The notes beneath the pieces were generated by a model. It did not search any database, was not told where the DNA came from, and worked only from the letters and a program-made list of their open reading frames with translations. DNA of 26,568 nt from an uncultured Prevotella sp. GTDB taxonomy: Bacteria > Bacteroidota > Bacteroidia > Bacteroidales > Bacteroidaceae. The translations under genes were made by a program, and so were the position numbers. The stretch lies in NCBI GenBank assembly GCA_900552675.1, contig USAI01000028.1, positions 1 to 26,568 on the forward strand. The letters are read 5' to 3'. This document shows, one piece after another, positions 17,301 through 24,659 of this stretch. The first letter of the stretch is position 1; the number at the start of each line of letters is the position of its first letter.

Positions 17301-17848
17301 CGCAACCCAACAATGAAGGCACCACAATTATCCCCGACGAACCAACAACGGTTTCGCCCCAGGAGCAAGGCGCTACTGTTATTCCTAACGAACCAACAAC
17401 GGTTTCGCCCGAGGAACAAGGCACAACGATTATTCCTGACGAGCCAGAGGTAATGAAGCAACCAGAGGAAACCTCGAAGGATACTAACACAATAATTATT
17501 CCTGAGGAGAAACCTGTTCCTATGGAGAAACCTGTTCCTGCCGAGAAGCCAGTATCAGTAGAAAAGGTTTCGTCTGCCGAAAAGCCTTCAGTAGTAGAGA
17601 AGCCTTCAGTAGTAGAGCAACCTGCTCCCGTGGTGCAGCCTACTCCCGAGCAAAAGCCTATCCTTGAGAAAAAGTCTACGCCCGAGCCGAAGCCCGAGCA
17701 AAAGATAGAGAAGGCGCCCTCGCTGGAAGAAGATTTCTATTTTGATGATGGCCCCTCGCCTTCGTCAAACGCAAATAATAAAGGCAAAGAACAAAAAGAA
17801 AATAAGGCCGACCTTGAGGACGAATACTACGACCTCGATGGCTTTTAA
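14396..17848 (+). CDS. porW: type IX secretion TPR lipoprotein PorW/SprE
   Basis: A 1150-residue lipoprotein starting at GTG two bases after the permease stop. The signal peptide ends at Cys24 (LAMGC), followed by STQKN without acidic residues, so it should stay on the periplasmic side. Family landmarks are CSTQKNT with NARYNTYYNG after it, tetratricopeptide repeats over roughly 120-400, a charged coiled-coil-like stretch (about 440-465), an Asn/Gln-rich linker, the WYFYNP motif near 494 with RRWGKR after it, more TPR-like helices, and a conserved domain at about 800-935. In Porphyromonas and Flavobacterium, PorW/SprE is needed for T9SS function and links the periplasmic PorN ring to the translocon. 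The last ~200 residues are a Pro/Glu-rich repetitive tail. The neighbour is porX, another T9SS gene. Confidence 0.85.
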   Translation: MRKLNNIHIVLLLAVLVALLAMGCSTQKNTAKSRWWHSFNARYNTYYNGTLAYIEGSLAKEDGNKDNFTEIIPLYTVGNKASRDLGKSNYDRAVEKCQKAIKLHSIKRRPEWTKKRRKTERDIEWLSRKEYNPFLWKAWMLMGRSQFYKGDFDEAASTFSYMSRLYQTQPAIYGRARAWLAKCYVEEGWLYDAEDVIRNMKRDSIHWRAQKEWDYTYADYYIHAGDYEKAIPYLRRVIKHEMRRKQRAREWYLMGQLQAALGNKAEASKAFRKVIRQNPPYEVEFNARIALTEVLSGNGQARKMVGRLKRMAASDKNKEYLDQVYYALGNIYLAQNDTLKAIEAYEQGNTKATRSGIEKGVLLLKLGDLYWAKEKYNDAQRCYGEAIGLLDKERPDYEQLSQRSKILDELVPYTDAVHLQDSLQELARADEKTRNAAIDKVIEALKKKEKEERRKQQEQEANEIISKNGANNGNSANRNNRKQNTTANQQQKGQWYFYNPMAVNQGKTDFQRRWGKRENVDNWQRVNKTVVSIGSAESLLTDEQLDSIARAEALADSLEQHTDSAQNDPHRREYYIAQLPFTQEQVEASNLIIMDGLYHSGIIFKDKFDNLPLGEKALVRLEQQYPTYEKMADVYYHLFLLSSRKHDDVTAQHYVNLLKEKYPDNEWTTLLTDPFFKENARLGVHLEDSLYATTYDAFKAAHYGTVSSNLAVSAKRFPLGANRDKFIFIGALSKLNEGNAEACVADLKTMLEKYPQSGLAEMAGMIVRGVGEGRRLHGGQFDIGNVWQRRSAVLNDSDKTTAAQLSDDRNANFVFMMAYPADSVDENRLLFELARYNFTSYMVRNFDINIDDDNGLHRMQVSGFRSYDEALQYARQLYAQTRVMKLVAKGRGIIISEQNLPLLGRQYSYDDYDKFYAKHFAPLKISTLQLLEEPDVITTEPDATPVPNADQQPVGQPDGGTLILEDEKAQPNNEGTTIIPDEPTTVSPQEQGATVIPNEPTTVSPEEQGTTIIPDEPEVMKQPEETSKDTNTIIIPEEKPVPMEKPVPAEKPVSVEKVSSAEKPSVVEKPSVVEQPAPVVQPTPEQKPILEKKSTPEPKPEQKIEKAPSLEEDFYFDDGPSPSSNANNKGKEQKENKADLEDEYYDLDGF
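17321..17449 (+). repeat. 51-base coding tandem repeat in porW tail
   Basis: Two full 51-base units (17321-17371 and 17372-17422) and a partial third encode the 17-residue motif TTIIPDEPTTVSPQEQG with small changes. The preceding segment GGTLILEDEKAQPNNEG looks like an older, diverged unit of the same length. Downstream, shorter units of the KPVP(M/A)E type continue to about 17700. Unit number could vary between strains. Confidence 0.75.
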
Positions 17849-17927
17849 ATCATAATAAGATAATGTTATAAGAATATTGAAATATCGTATCTCAATAAAC
17901 ATATCTATATAAAGAAAGGTAAACACG

Positions 17928-19487
17928 ATGAGCAACGGATTGCTATTATGGGTGGATGATGAGATAGAACTGCTGAAAGCCCACATCATCTTCCTTCAGA
18001 AGAAAGGGTATGAGGTGGAGACGGTGAGCAATGGCACCGATGCTGTTGACAAATGCCGCACCACTACTTACGACCTCATCTTGCTCGACGAGATGATGCC
18101 AGGTATCACTGGCCTTGAAACGTTGCAGCAGATAAAAGAGATACAGCCCGACACCCCTGTGGTGATGGTAACGAAAAGCGAGGAAGAAAACATCATGGAC
18201 CAAGCCATTGGTTCAAAGATTGCCGACTACCTCATCAAACCTGTCAACCCAGTGCAGATATTGTTGGCATTGAAAAAGAACATACACCGCCAGCAGATTG
18301 TTACTGAGGTGACGCAGACGGGCTATCAACAAAGCTTCCAGAATATTGCTATGCAGATAGATTCGTGTCGCACCATCGACGATTGGAAGGAACTGTATCG
18401 CTGTCTGGTGCGCTGGGAACTGGAACTCAGCGTTACTGGTAGTGCCATGACCGAGATGCTGGCCATGCAGAAAGAGGAGGCTAATGCTGCCTTTGCCAAG
18501 TATGTGCGTAACAACTATTTGCAATGGGTAGAGTCGCCACTCAATACCAACCGCCCACTAATGAGCATGGATATCTTCAAGAATAAGGTGTTTCCGCTGC
18601 TCAACGATGGACAAAAGGTGTTTCTTATTGTGATAGACAACTTCCGCTACGACCAGTGGCGCACCGTAGCACAAGAGGTTTCGCCGCTCTTTGATGTTGA
18701 CGACGACCTGTATATGAGCATCCTTCCCACCGCCACCCAGTATGCGCGCAACGCCATCTTTAGTGGCTTAATGCCGAACAAGATAGCCGAGATGTTCCCC
18801 GATTTGTGGGTTGATGAAGACGAAGAGGAGGGCAAAAACCTAAACGAAGGACCCTTGGTACAAACACAGATAGATCGTTTCCGTCGTCGCGACACCTTCA
18901 GTTATCATAAGATTAACGACTCGGTGGCTGGCGACAAGATGCTGGAACGCCTTGACGAACTGATGAAAAACGACCTTAATGTGGTGGTGGTCAACTTTGT
19001 TGATATGCTATCGCATGCTCGCACCGAGTCGAAAATGGTGCGCGAGTTGGCCAATAACGAGTCGGCTTACCGCAGCCTCACGCTCAGTTGGTTCCGCCAT
19101 TCAATTATGGCCGAGCTATTGCCCGCCTTGGCGCAACGCAATTGTCGCGTTATCATCACCACCGACCATGGCAGCATACGTGTATCTAAGGCTGTGAAGA
19201 TTGTAGGCGACCGCAACACCAATACCAATCTTAGGTATAAGTTGGGCAAGAACCTCAACTGCTCGTCGCGCGACATCTTTACCATTAAGAACCCACATCA
19301 GGCGCAGTTGCCGTCGCCCAACCTCAGCACCAGTTATGTGTTTGCCACGGGCGATGCCTTCTTCGCTTATCCCAACAATTATAATTATTATGTGTCTTAT
19401 TATAAAGACACGTTCCAGCATGGTGGTATCTCAATGGAAGAGATGCTTATACCACTGGTAACGCTTACGCCGAAGTCGAAACGATAA
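17928..19487 (+). CDS. porX: PorX, response regulator with PglZ phosphatase-like domain (T9SS regulator)
   Basis: A 519-residue two-domain regulator. The receiver domain (about 1-120) has the acidic pair D10/D11, phosphoacceptor D54 in LLDEMMPG, T82 and K104. A helical linker is followed by a PglZ domain of the alkaline-phosphatase superfamily, with candidate zinc ligands D237, T270, D359, H363, D413, H414 and H498 all present. There is no DNA-binding domain. In Porphyromonas, PorX is activated by the sensor PorY, controls T9SS genes through the ECF factor SigP and contacts PorL; phosphodiesterase activity on oligonucleotides has been reported for the family. No PorY is in the window. It lies 79 bases after porW and 72 before tsaE. 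Confidence 0.93.
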   Translation: MSNGLLLWVDDEIELLKAHIIFLQKKGYEVETVSNGTDAVDKCRTTTYDLILLDEMMPGITGLETLQQIKEIQPDTPVVMVTKSEEENIMDQAIGSKIADYLIKPVNPVQILLALKKNIHRQQIVTEVTQTGYQQSFQNIAMQIDSCRTIDDWKELYRCLVRWELELSVTGSAMTEMLAMQKEEANAAFAKYVRNNYLQWVESPLNTNRPLMSMDIFKNKVFPLLNDGQKVFLIVIDNFRYDQWRTVAQEVSPLFDVDDDLYMSILPTATQYARNAIFSGLMPNKIAEMFPDLWVDEDEEEGKNLNEGPLVQTQIDRFRRRDTFSYHKINDSVAGDKMLERLDELMKNDLNVVVVNFVDMLSHARTESKMVRELANNESAYRSLTLSWFRHSIMAELLPALAQRNCRVIITTDHGSIRVSKAVKIVGDRNTNTNLRYKLGKNLNCSSRDIFTIKNPHQAQLPSPNLSTSYVFATGDAFFAYPNNYNYYVSYYKDTFQHGGISMEEMLIPLVTLTPKSKR

Positions 19488-19559
19488 CTGATTGATTGCA
19501 AACAGATAATAGGCTAATAGCGTATATAGAACATACAAAACAATAAAAAACAAGATAAT

Positions 19560-19970
19560 ATGAAGATAACCATTTCGTCATTAGACGCCATCAACGAAGC
19601 CGCCAAACAGTTTGTTGCCGCTATGGGCAGTAATCGCGTATTTGCCTTCTACGGAAAGATGGGAGCTGGTAAAACCACCTTTATCAAGGCGTTGTGTACC
19701 GAGTTGGGTGTCGACGATGTCATTACGTCGCCCACCTTTGCCATTGTTAACGAATATACTGCTGGTGATGGTTCGCCCATCTACCATTTCGACTTTTATC
19801 GTATCAAGAAGCTTGACGAGGTGTATGATATGGGCTATGAAGACTATTTTTATAATGGTGGACTTTGCCTTATTGAATGGCCCGAGCTGATAGAGTCGCT
19901 TCTTCCTGAAGATGCTGTTGAGGTTCATATTGCTGAACAGCCTGACGGCACTCGCACCATCGAGTTTTGA
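19560..19970 (+). CDS. tsaE: tRNA threonylcarbamoyladenosine synthesis ATPase TsaE
   Basis: TsaE works with TsaB and TsaD to install threonylcarbamoyl on A37 of tRNAs reading ANN codons. The 136-residue protein has a Walker A loop GKMGAGKTT (32-40), TSPTF (56-60), HFDFYR (76-81) and LIEWPE (104-109), all diagnostic. The length is normal. It ends the plus-strand run that starts with aroA; no promoter box is seen in the 72 bases before it. Confidence 0.93.
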   Translation: MKITISSLDAINEAAKQFVAAMGSNRVFAFYGKMGAGKTTFIKALCTELGVDDVITSPTFAIVNEYTAGDGSPIYHFDFYRIKKLDEVYDMGYEDYFYNGGLCLIEWPELIESLLPEDAVEVHIAEQPDGTRTIEF

Positions 19971-19990
19971 TACAAACATTAAATGTAGAC

Positions 19991-20013
19991 ATCTCATTTA
20001 ATATAAATGGGAT
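19991..20013 (+). other. hairpin after tsaE
   Basis: ATCTCATTTA (19991-20000) pairs with TAAATGGGAT (20004-20013), one G-U, around a 3-base loop. No T-run follows, so it is at most a weak terminator or a 3'-end stabiliser. Confidence 0.35.
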
Positions 20014-20052
20014 ATAATGTGAGAGGCGTTTTAACAAAAAATATAATAAGAC

Positions 20053-20196
20053 GACAACCATAAACAACAAAAGGACAACCATAAACAACAAAAGGACAAC
20101 AAAAACAACAAAAGGACAACAAAAACAACATTGTTTTCTCTTACACTATTGTATGAAACAAGTTGTTTTTGTTGTCCTTTTGTTGTTTATAGTTGT
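20053..20196. repeat. tandem 20/21-base repeat with a long inverted copy
   Basis: Units of GACAAC-C/A-(T)AAACAACAAAAG run 20053-20073, 20074-20094, 20095-20114 and, partial, 20115-20130. Then 20162-20196 is the reverse complement of 20075-20109 with one mismatch in 35 bases. Because the left arm is tandem, the right arm can pair in several registers (for example 20115-20129 with 20162-20176, 15 perfect pairs). The region lies between convergent tsaE and trxA and contains no gene. On either strand the RNA would form a long A/C-rich to G/U-rich hairpin. Confidence 0.85.
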
Positions 20197-20244
20197 TCAG
20201 CGTTTACTTATCTACTGCCTTTATTATATTGTTGCAGCCACTAA

Positions 20245-20559
20245 TTACAGGGCGCTGTCGATAAATTCTTTAATCTTGTTCTTGGGCATGCTGCCTACTT
20301 TCTTCACGGGTTCTTTTCCGTTCTGGAACAAAATCATGGTGGGCAGTGTCATCACGCCGTTCTGCACGGCCAGGTCGTCGTCGTCTTCAATGTTACATTT
20401 GCCGATAACAATTTTGCCGTCATACTCTTCAGCCAGTTCTGAAAGAATGGGGCTCAGAGTGCGGCAGGGTCCACACCATGTAGCCCAGAAGTCAACGAGC
20501 AATGGCAGTTCACCATTTTTGTAAGTTTCAAAGTTTTCAGATGTAATTGTTACTTCCAT
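20245..20559 (-). CDS. trxA: thioredoxin
   Basis: A 104-residue cytoplasmic dithiol-disulfide oxidoreductase. It has FWATWCGPC with active cysteines C29 and C32, and the cis-proline in TLPT (P73). The start MEVTITSENF is chosen; an open frame reaching 20619 would add 20 residues that do not fit the family and would leave no normal thioredoxin N-terminus. It is transcribed alone on the minus strand, convergent with tsaE, with a -7-like box at 20650-20657. Confidence 0.95.
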   Translation of the reverse strand: MEVTITSENFETYKNGELPLLVDFWATWCGPCRTLSPILSELAEEYDGKIVIGKCNIEDDDDLAVQNGVMTLPTMILFQNGKEPVKKVGSMPKNKIKEFIDSAL

Positions 20560-20649
20560 TTCTTTTTTTATGTATTTTGTTTTTTTTATTTGTTGTAGTG
20601 TGATTGCTTTCAGTATCATTGTCAGTTATAATGAGCCACTGAAGCATGG

Positions 20650-20657
20650 CAAAGTTA
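20650..20657 (-). promoter_or_regulatory. putative trxA -7 box
   Basis: The minus strand reads TAACTTTG here, a perfect TAnnTTTG. No TTTG is found 19-21 bases upstream, so only half the promoter matches. Transcription would start near 20643 with a leader of about 84 bases. Confidence 0.45.
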
Positions 20658-20773
20658 AACATAAAAAATGATATATATACCCCTTTGTTATGATTTTCTT
20701 TATTGGGTAAAGTGTTTTTAAATCTTTTTTCAAAAGTTTTATTTCCTCTTTTCTTTACTTTATAACAGCACTG

Positions 20774-20814
20774 GGGGCTTGCCCAAGCATAATGCTTTGT
20801 GGCAAGCCCCTTTT
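20774..20814. terminator. GC-rich hairpin at the dnaE 3' end
   Basis: GGGGCTTGCC (20774-20783) pairs perfectly with GGCAAGCCCC (20801-20810), and the loop can pair further (CAAGC with GCTTTG). It begins just after the dnaE stop codon, as expected for a dnaE terminator. However, the T-run (20811-20814) lies on the plus-strand side, and the minus-strand transcript has no U-run after the stem. It may act as a factor-dependent terminator or exonuclease block. Confidence 0.5.
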
Positions 20815-20815
20815 A

Positions 20816-23800
20816 TTATTGGTTGATGGTATAGCTTAGAGCCTGGTCATCATCAATCAGTTCTATTATTTCGTGCGTCACATTTATGCTTTTGTTTCCG
20901 CTTCGCATCAGCACCTCGCCCTTGTTATCGGGGCGGTGTAGGCTTATGTATAGCTGCGTGTCGCCAGGGTTATCGTTCACCAGTGTGGTAAGGTCTTCAA
21001 CAGTTGTTTTGCTCAATCGCAGTGGGTCGATGTATATAGTTATGCGCTCAATGTTTTGTTCCTTCACACTTTGTAAGAAGCGCACACGTGTAAGCTTCAG
21101 GTCAACATAGTTGCTGTTCTTATATTTCACTGTGCAACTGGCTTCTACATATATCGAGTAGCCTTCAACCAGCATGCCGCTCCATTGCCCCCAGTCTTCA
21201 CCAAAGAGCGCCAGTTCGCCTGCTCCAGTGAAGTCTTCGATGGTTACGATGCCAAAGTTTTTATTGGTTTTTGTGATGCCTCGGCGCACACCTGTTACAA
21301 TGCCGCCCAGCGTTACGTTACCTTTCTTCAGCAGTTCAGTTTTGTCGTCAAGTTCGTTGCAGCGCGTGTTGCACATATTGTTAAGGATGATGCGGTAGTC
21401 GTCCAGCGGATGTCCTGAGATGTATATGCCCACCAGGTCGCGTTCTTTATTCAGCTTGTCGATGGTGCTCCACTGTTCGGCCTCGGGCACGGGAGGCGTA
21501 GCTATCTCTACGGCCTCGGTATCGCCGAAGAGCGAGTTTTGAGCCTCGGCCTGTTCTGCCTGATACAGCTGACCATAGCGCAGCAGCGTGTCGAGGAACG
21601 AGTCTCCCTTGCTGTTCTTTCCGAAATACTGTTCGCGCTTGATGCCGAAGCTGTCGAAGCCGCCGCTTAGTGCCAAACTTTCAAACGCCTTACGGTTTAC
21701 CGATGATAGATTGACACGTTGAGCAAAGTCGAAGATATCTTTGTAGGGGCCGTTCTTGCGTCGCTCGTCAATGATGGCCAGTGCTGCGGCATCGCCCATG
21801 CCTTTGATGGCCGCCAAGCCAAAGCGCACCTCGCCCTTCTTGTTGGCGCTGAATTTCTGCCAACTCTCGTTAACGTCAGGTCCCAAGCATTTGATGCCCA
21901 TGCTTTTACACTCGCTCATCAGCTTCGTGATTTTGTTGATGTCGTTAAGGCATCGGCTCATATTGCCAGCCATAAACTCGGCGGGGTAGTGGGCTTTGAG
22001 GTATGCTGTTTGGTATGACACCCACGAATAGCATGTGGCGTGCGACTTGTTGAAGGCGTAGGAAGCAAACTTCTCCCAGTCGCCCCAAATTTTATCCAGC
22101 ACTTTGGGGTCGTGTCCGTTAGCCTGTCCGCCAGCAATAAACTTTGGCTTCATGGCGTCAACGATGGCCTTCTTTTTCTTACCCATGGCCTTACGCAAGG
22201 CATCGCTCTCGCCACGGGTAAAGTTGGCGAGCTGTCTTGACAGAAGCATCACCTGCTCCTGATACACCGTAATGCCGTAGGTGTCTTTCAGGTATTTTTC
22301 CATGCAGGGGATGTCATATTTTATCTCCTCCTTACCGTTCTTACGAGCAATGAATGAGGGAATATAGTCCATAGGTCCTGGACGGTACAGGGCGTTCATG
22401 GCGATGAGGTCTTCAAACACCGTGGGGTGCAGCTCGCGCAGATACTTCTGCATGCCTGCCGACTCAAACTGAAACGTACCAACAGTTCTTCCCTCCTGAT
22501 ACAGCTTAAAGGTTAGTTCGTCGTCGATAGGAATGGTGTCGAGGTCGAGCTCATAGCCGTCGTGAGTGATTTTGATGTTCTCCACCGTCTCCTTCATAAT
22601 TGATAGGGTAGAGAGGCCCAAGAAGTCCATCTTAATCAGTCCGGTCTCCTCAATCACGTGTCCGTCATATTGTGTGGCCAGCAGCTTGTGGCCAGGGTCG
22701 CTCTTGTCGTCGGCTGTTGATACTGGCACCCAGTCGCTAATGGCATCGCGGCAGATGATGGTGCCACAGGCATGAATACCTGTTCCGCGCACTGTGCCCT
22801 CCAGCATCTTGGCATATTTTATAGTGTTGGCCATCTGCGGGTCGGCGCTGGCTTCAGCATCGCGCAGCTCGGGCACACACTTAATAGCGTTGGGCAGGTT
22901 CATCTTTAGGCCGTCGGGCAACTTATCAGGAATGGCTTTGCATAGCGCGTTTGATATGGACAGTGGCAACTTCTCAACGCGCGCCACGTCTTTAATCGAG
23001 TTTTTCGTAGCCATGGTGCCATAGGTGATGATGTGTGCCACCTTATCGTGTCCGTATTTATCTTCCACCCATTCCAGCACCTTGCCACGTCCGTCATCGT
23101 CAAAGTCGGTATCGATATCAGGCAGCGAGATACGGTCGGGGTTCAAGAAACGTTCAAACAGAAGGTCGTATTTGATGGGGTCTATTTTAGTGATGCCCAA
23201 ACAGTAGGCCACCACCGAACCAGCTGCCGAACCACGGCCTGGGCCCACCATGACGCCCAGCTCGTCGCGTGCCGAGTTGATAAAGTCTTGCACAATAAGG
23301 AAGTAGCCTGGGAAACCCATCGTCTTCATAATGTGTAGTTCAAACTTCACACGCTCTGCCACCTCATTGGGCAGCGGGTCGCCATACAGTTTCTTAGCAC
23401 CATCATAGGCCAGCTTGGCCAAATAGTCGGCCTCAAATTTTATGCGATACAGCTTGTCGATACCGCCCAAGCGTTTTATTTTTTTGTCGGCCTCGTCTTT
23501 AGGCAATGGGTTTTCGCCGTTCTCGTCAGAGGTAAATTCGTGATACAGGTCTTCGGGCGAATGTTGTTTACGCGTGTCGTCCTCAGTACCAAACTCGGCA
23601 GGAATGGGGAAGAAGGGCATGATAGGGGCATGGTCAATGCTATACATCTCCACCTTGTCCAGTATCTCCAGCGTGTTGCTCAGCGCCTCGGGCACATCGC
23701 TAAACACGTCGTTCATCTCCTGTCGGGTTTTAAACCACTCTTGCTTAGTGTAGAGCATACGGGTGGGGTCGTCGAGGTCTTTTCCTGTGGCCAAACACAA

Positions 23801-24529
23801 CAGGTGGTCGTGGGCCTCGGCGTTATCTTGATCAACAAAGTGGGCATCGTTGGTACATATCAGTTTGATGCCATATTCGTGTGCCAACTCAATGAGCACG
23901 CGGTTTGCCTTTTGTTGCAGCGGAAAGGTTTCGCGGTTAGCGCGCACCGAGGGGTCGGTTACCTCGTGGCGTTGCAACTCCAGATAATAGTCGTCGCCAA
24001 ACACGCGTCTGTACCATTCAACGGCTTCGCGGGCACCTGCAATATCGTCGTTCAATATCTTTTTGGGCACCTCGCCACCAATACAGGCCGAGCACACAAT
24101 CAGGTCTTTATGATACTTTTCAAGGTCTTCGCGGTCGGTACGTGGGCGCATATAATAGCCGTCTACCCATGCCCTCGACACCAGCTTAATCAAATTTTTA
24201 TAGCCATGATAGTTTTTTGCCAAAACAATAAGGTGATAGCCGCCCATGTCGCCATGTTCCTTCACCTTATCTTCTTTACGGTGGTGTGCCACATACATCT
24301 CGCAACCAAAAATGGGCTTGAAAGGTTCTTTGCCTTCGTCTTTGCGTTTTCCGTTCACCTTGTTACAATAGTTGAACAACTCTTTGATGCCGAACATGTT
24401 ACCATGGTCAGTAATAGCCATACCGCGCATACCGTCGGCCACGGCTTTGTCTACGAGTTTCTGCACGCTCGACTGTCCGTCGAGTATCGAATAGTAAGTG
24501 TGTACGTGTAGGTGAACGAAATCTTGCAT
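20816..24529 (-). CDS. dnaE: DNA polymerase III subunit alpha
   Basis: The replicative polymerase subunit. The 1237-residue protein has an N-terminal PHP domain starting HLHVHTYYSILDG, GPGRGSAAGS (429-438), the catalytic PDIDTDFDDDGR (470-481) of C-family polymerases, a helix-hairpin-helix region and a C-terminal OB fold (GIVTGVRRGITKTNKNFG onward). No intein interrupts it. The start MQDFVHLHVHT at 24529 is chosen; the frame stays open to 24586, but the promoter at 24556-24587 lies inside that extension, so it cannot be translated from this promoter. PHP metal ligands are intact, unlike E. coli DnaE. It is divergent from psd. Confidence 0.97.
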   Translation of the reverse strand: MQDFVHLHVHTYYSILDGQSSVQKLVDKAVADGMRGMAITDHGNMFGIKELFNYCNKVNGKRKDEGKEPFKPIFGCEMYVAHHRKEDKVKEHGDMGGYHLIVLAKNYHGYKNLIKLVSRAWVDGYYMRPRTDREDLEKYHKDLIVCSACIGGEVPKKILNDDIAGAREAVEWYRRVFGDDYYLELQRHEVTDPSVRANRETFPLQQKANRVLIELAHEYGIKLICTNDAHFVDQDNAEAHDHLLCLATGKDLDDPTRMLYTKQEWFKTRQEMNDVFSDVPEALSNTLEILDKVEMYSIDHAPIMPFFPIPAEFGTEDDTRKQHSPEDLYHEFTSDENGENPLPKDEADKKIKRLGGIDKLYRIKFEADYLAKLAYDGAKKLYGDPLPNEVAERVKFELHIMKTMGFPGYFLIVQDFINSARDELGVMVGPGRGSAAGSVVAYCLGITKIDPIKYDLLFERFLNPDRISLPDIDTDFDDDGRGKVLEWVEDKYGHDKVAHIITYGTMATKNSIKDVARVEKLPLSISNALCKAIPDKLPDGLKMNLPNAIKCVPELRDAEASADPQMANTIKYAKMLEGTVRGTGIHACGTIICRDAISDWVPVSTADDKSDPGHKLLATQYDGHVIEETGLIKMDFLGLSTLSIMKETVENIKITHDGYELDLDTIPIDDELTFKLYQEGRTVGTFQFESAGMQKYLRELHPTVFEDLIAMNALYRPGPMDYIPSFIARKNGKEEIKYDIPCMEKYLKDTYGITVYQEQVMLLSRQLANFTRGESDALRKAMGKKKKAIVDAMKPKFIAGGQANGHDPKVLDKIWGDWEKFASYAFNKSHATCYSWVSYQTAYLKAHYPAEFMAGNMSRCLNDINKITKLMSECKSMGIKCLGPDVNESWQKFSANKKGEVRFGLAAIKGMGDAAALAIIDERRKNGPYKDIFDFAQRVNLSSVNRKAFESLALSGGFDSFGIKREQYFGKNSKGDSFLDTLLRYGQLYQAEQAEAQNSLFGDTEAVEIATPPVPEAEQWSTIDKLNKERDLVGIYISGHPLDDYRIILNNMCNTRCNELDDKTELLKKGNVTLGGIVTGVRRGITKTNKNFGIVTIEDFTGAGELALFGEDWGQWSGMLVEGYSIYVEASCTVKYKNSNYVDLKLTRVRFLQSVKEQNIERITIYIDPLRLSKTTVEDLTTLVNDNPGDTQLYISLHRPDNKGEVLMRSGNKSINVTHEIIELIDDDQALSYTINQ

Positions 24530-24555
24530 GATTATTACGAGTGTGAATTTTGTTT

Positions 24556-24587
24556 CAAAGTTAAGGCTAAATATTGACATGTGCAAA
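24556..24587 (-). promoter_or_regulatory. dnaE promoter
   Basis: On the minus strand TTTG (complement of 24584-24587) and TAACTTTG (complement of 24556-24563) are spaced by 20 bases. Transcription would begin near 24549, about 20 bases before the dnaE ATG. The -7 box and the six bases before it (TAGCCT) are repeated in mirror image at the psd promoter. Confidence 0.8.
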
Positions 24588-24602
24588 AGAATAAGACTAT
24601 TT

Positions 24603-24634
24603 TTTGCGAGATTGAAAAAATAGCCTTACCTTTG
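24603..24634 (+). promoter_or_regulatory. psd-pssA promoter
   Basis: TTTG (24603-24606) and TACCTTTG (24627-24634) are spaced by 20 bases. Transcription would begin near 24641, giving a leader of about 20 bases before the psd ATG. It is arranged head to head with the dnaE promoter, with 15 bases between the two -33 boxes. Confidence 0.8.
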
Positions 24635-24659
24635 CAAAATAATTATTATCCTGACAACT

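Noticed and set aside
20053..20196. Possible CRISPR array
   Set aside because: Units are directly adjacent with no unique spacers, and no cas gene is present.
23540..24511. Long open frame antisense to dnaE (323 codons)
   Set aside because: It lies wholly within the strongly conserved dnaE coding region, and its translation shows no family features.
20816..24529. Intein in dnaE
   Set aside because: Polymerase motifs follow each other at normal spacing and the total length (1237) is usual; no splicing-domain motifs are seen.
24530..24586. N-terminal extension of DnaE to 24586
   Set aside because: It would overlap the consensus dnaE promoter, and the extra 19 residues do not fit the family; MQDFVHLHVHT is the normal start.
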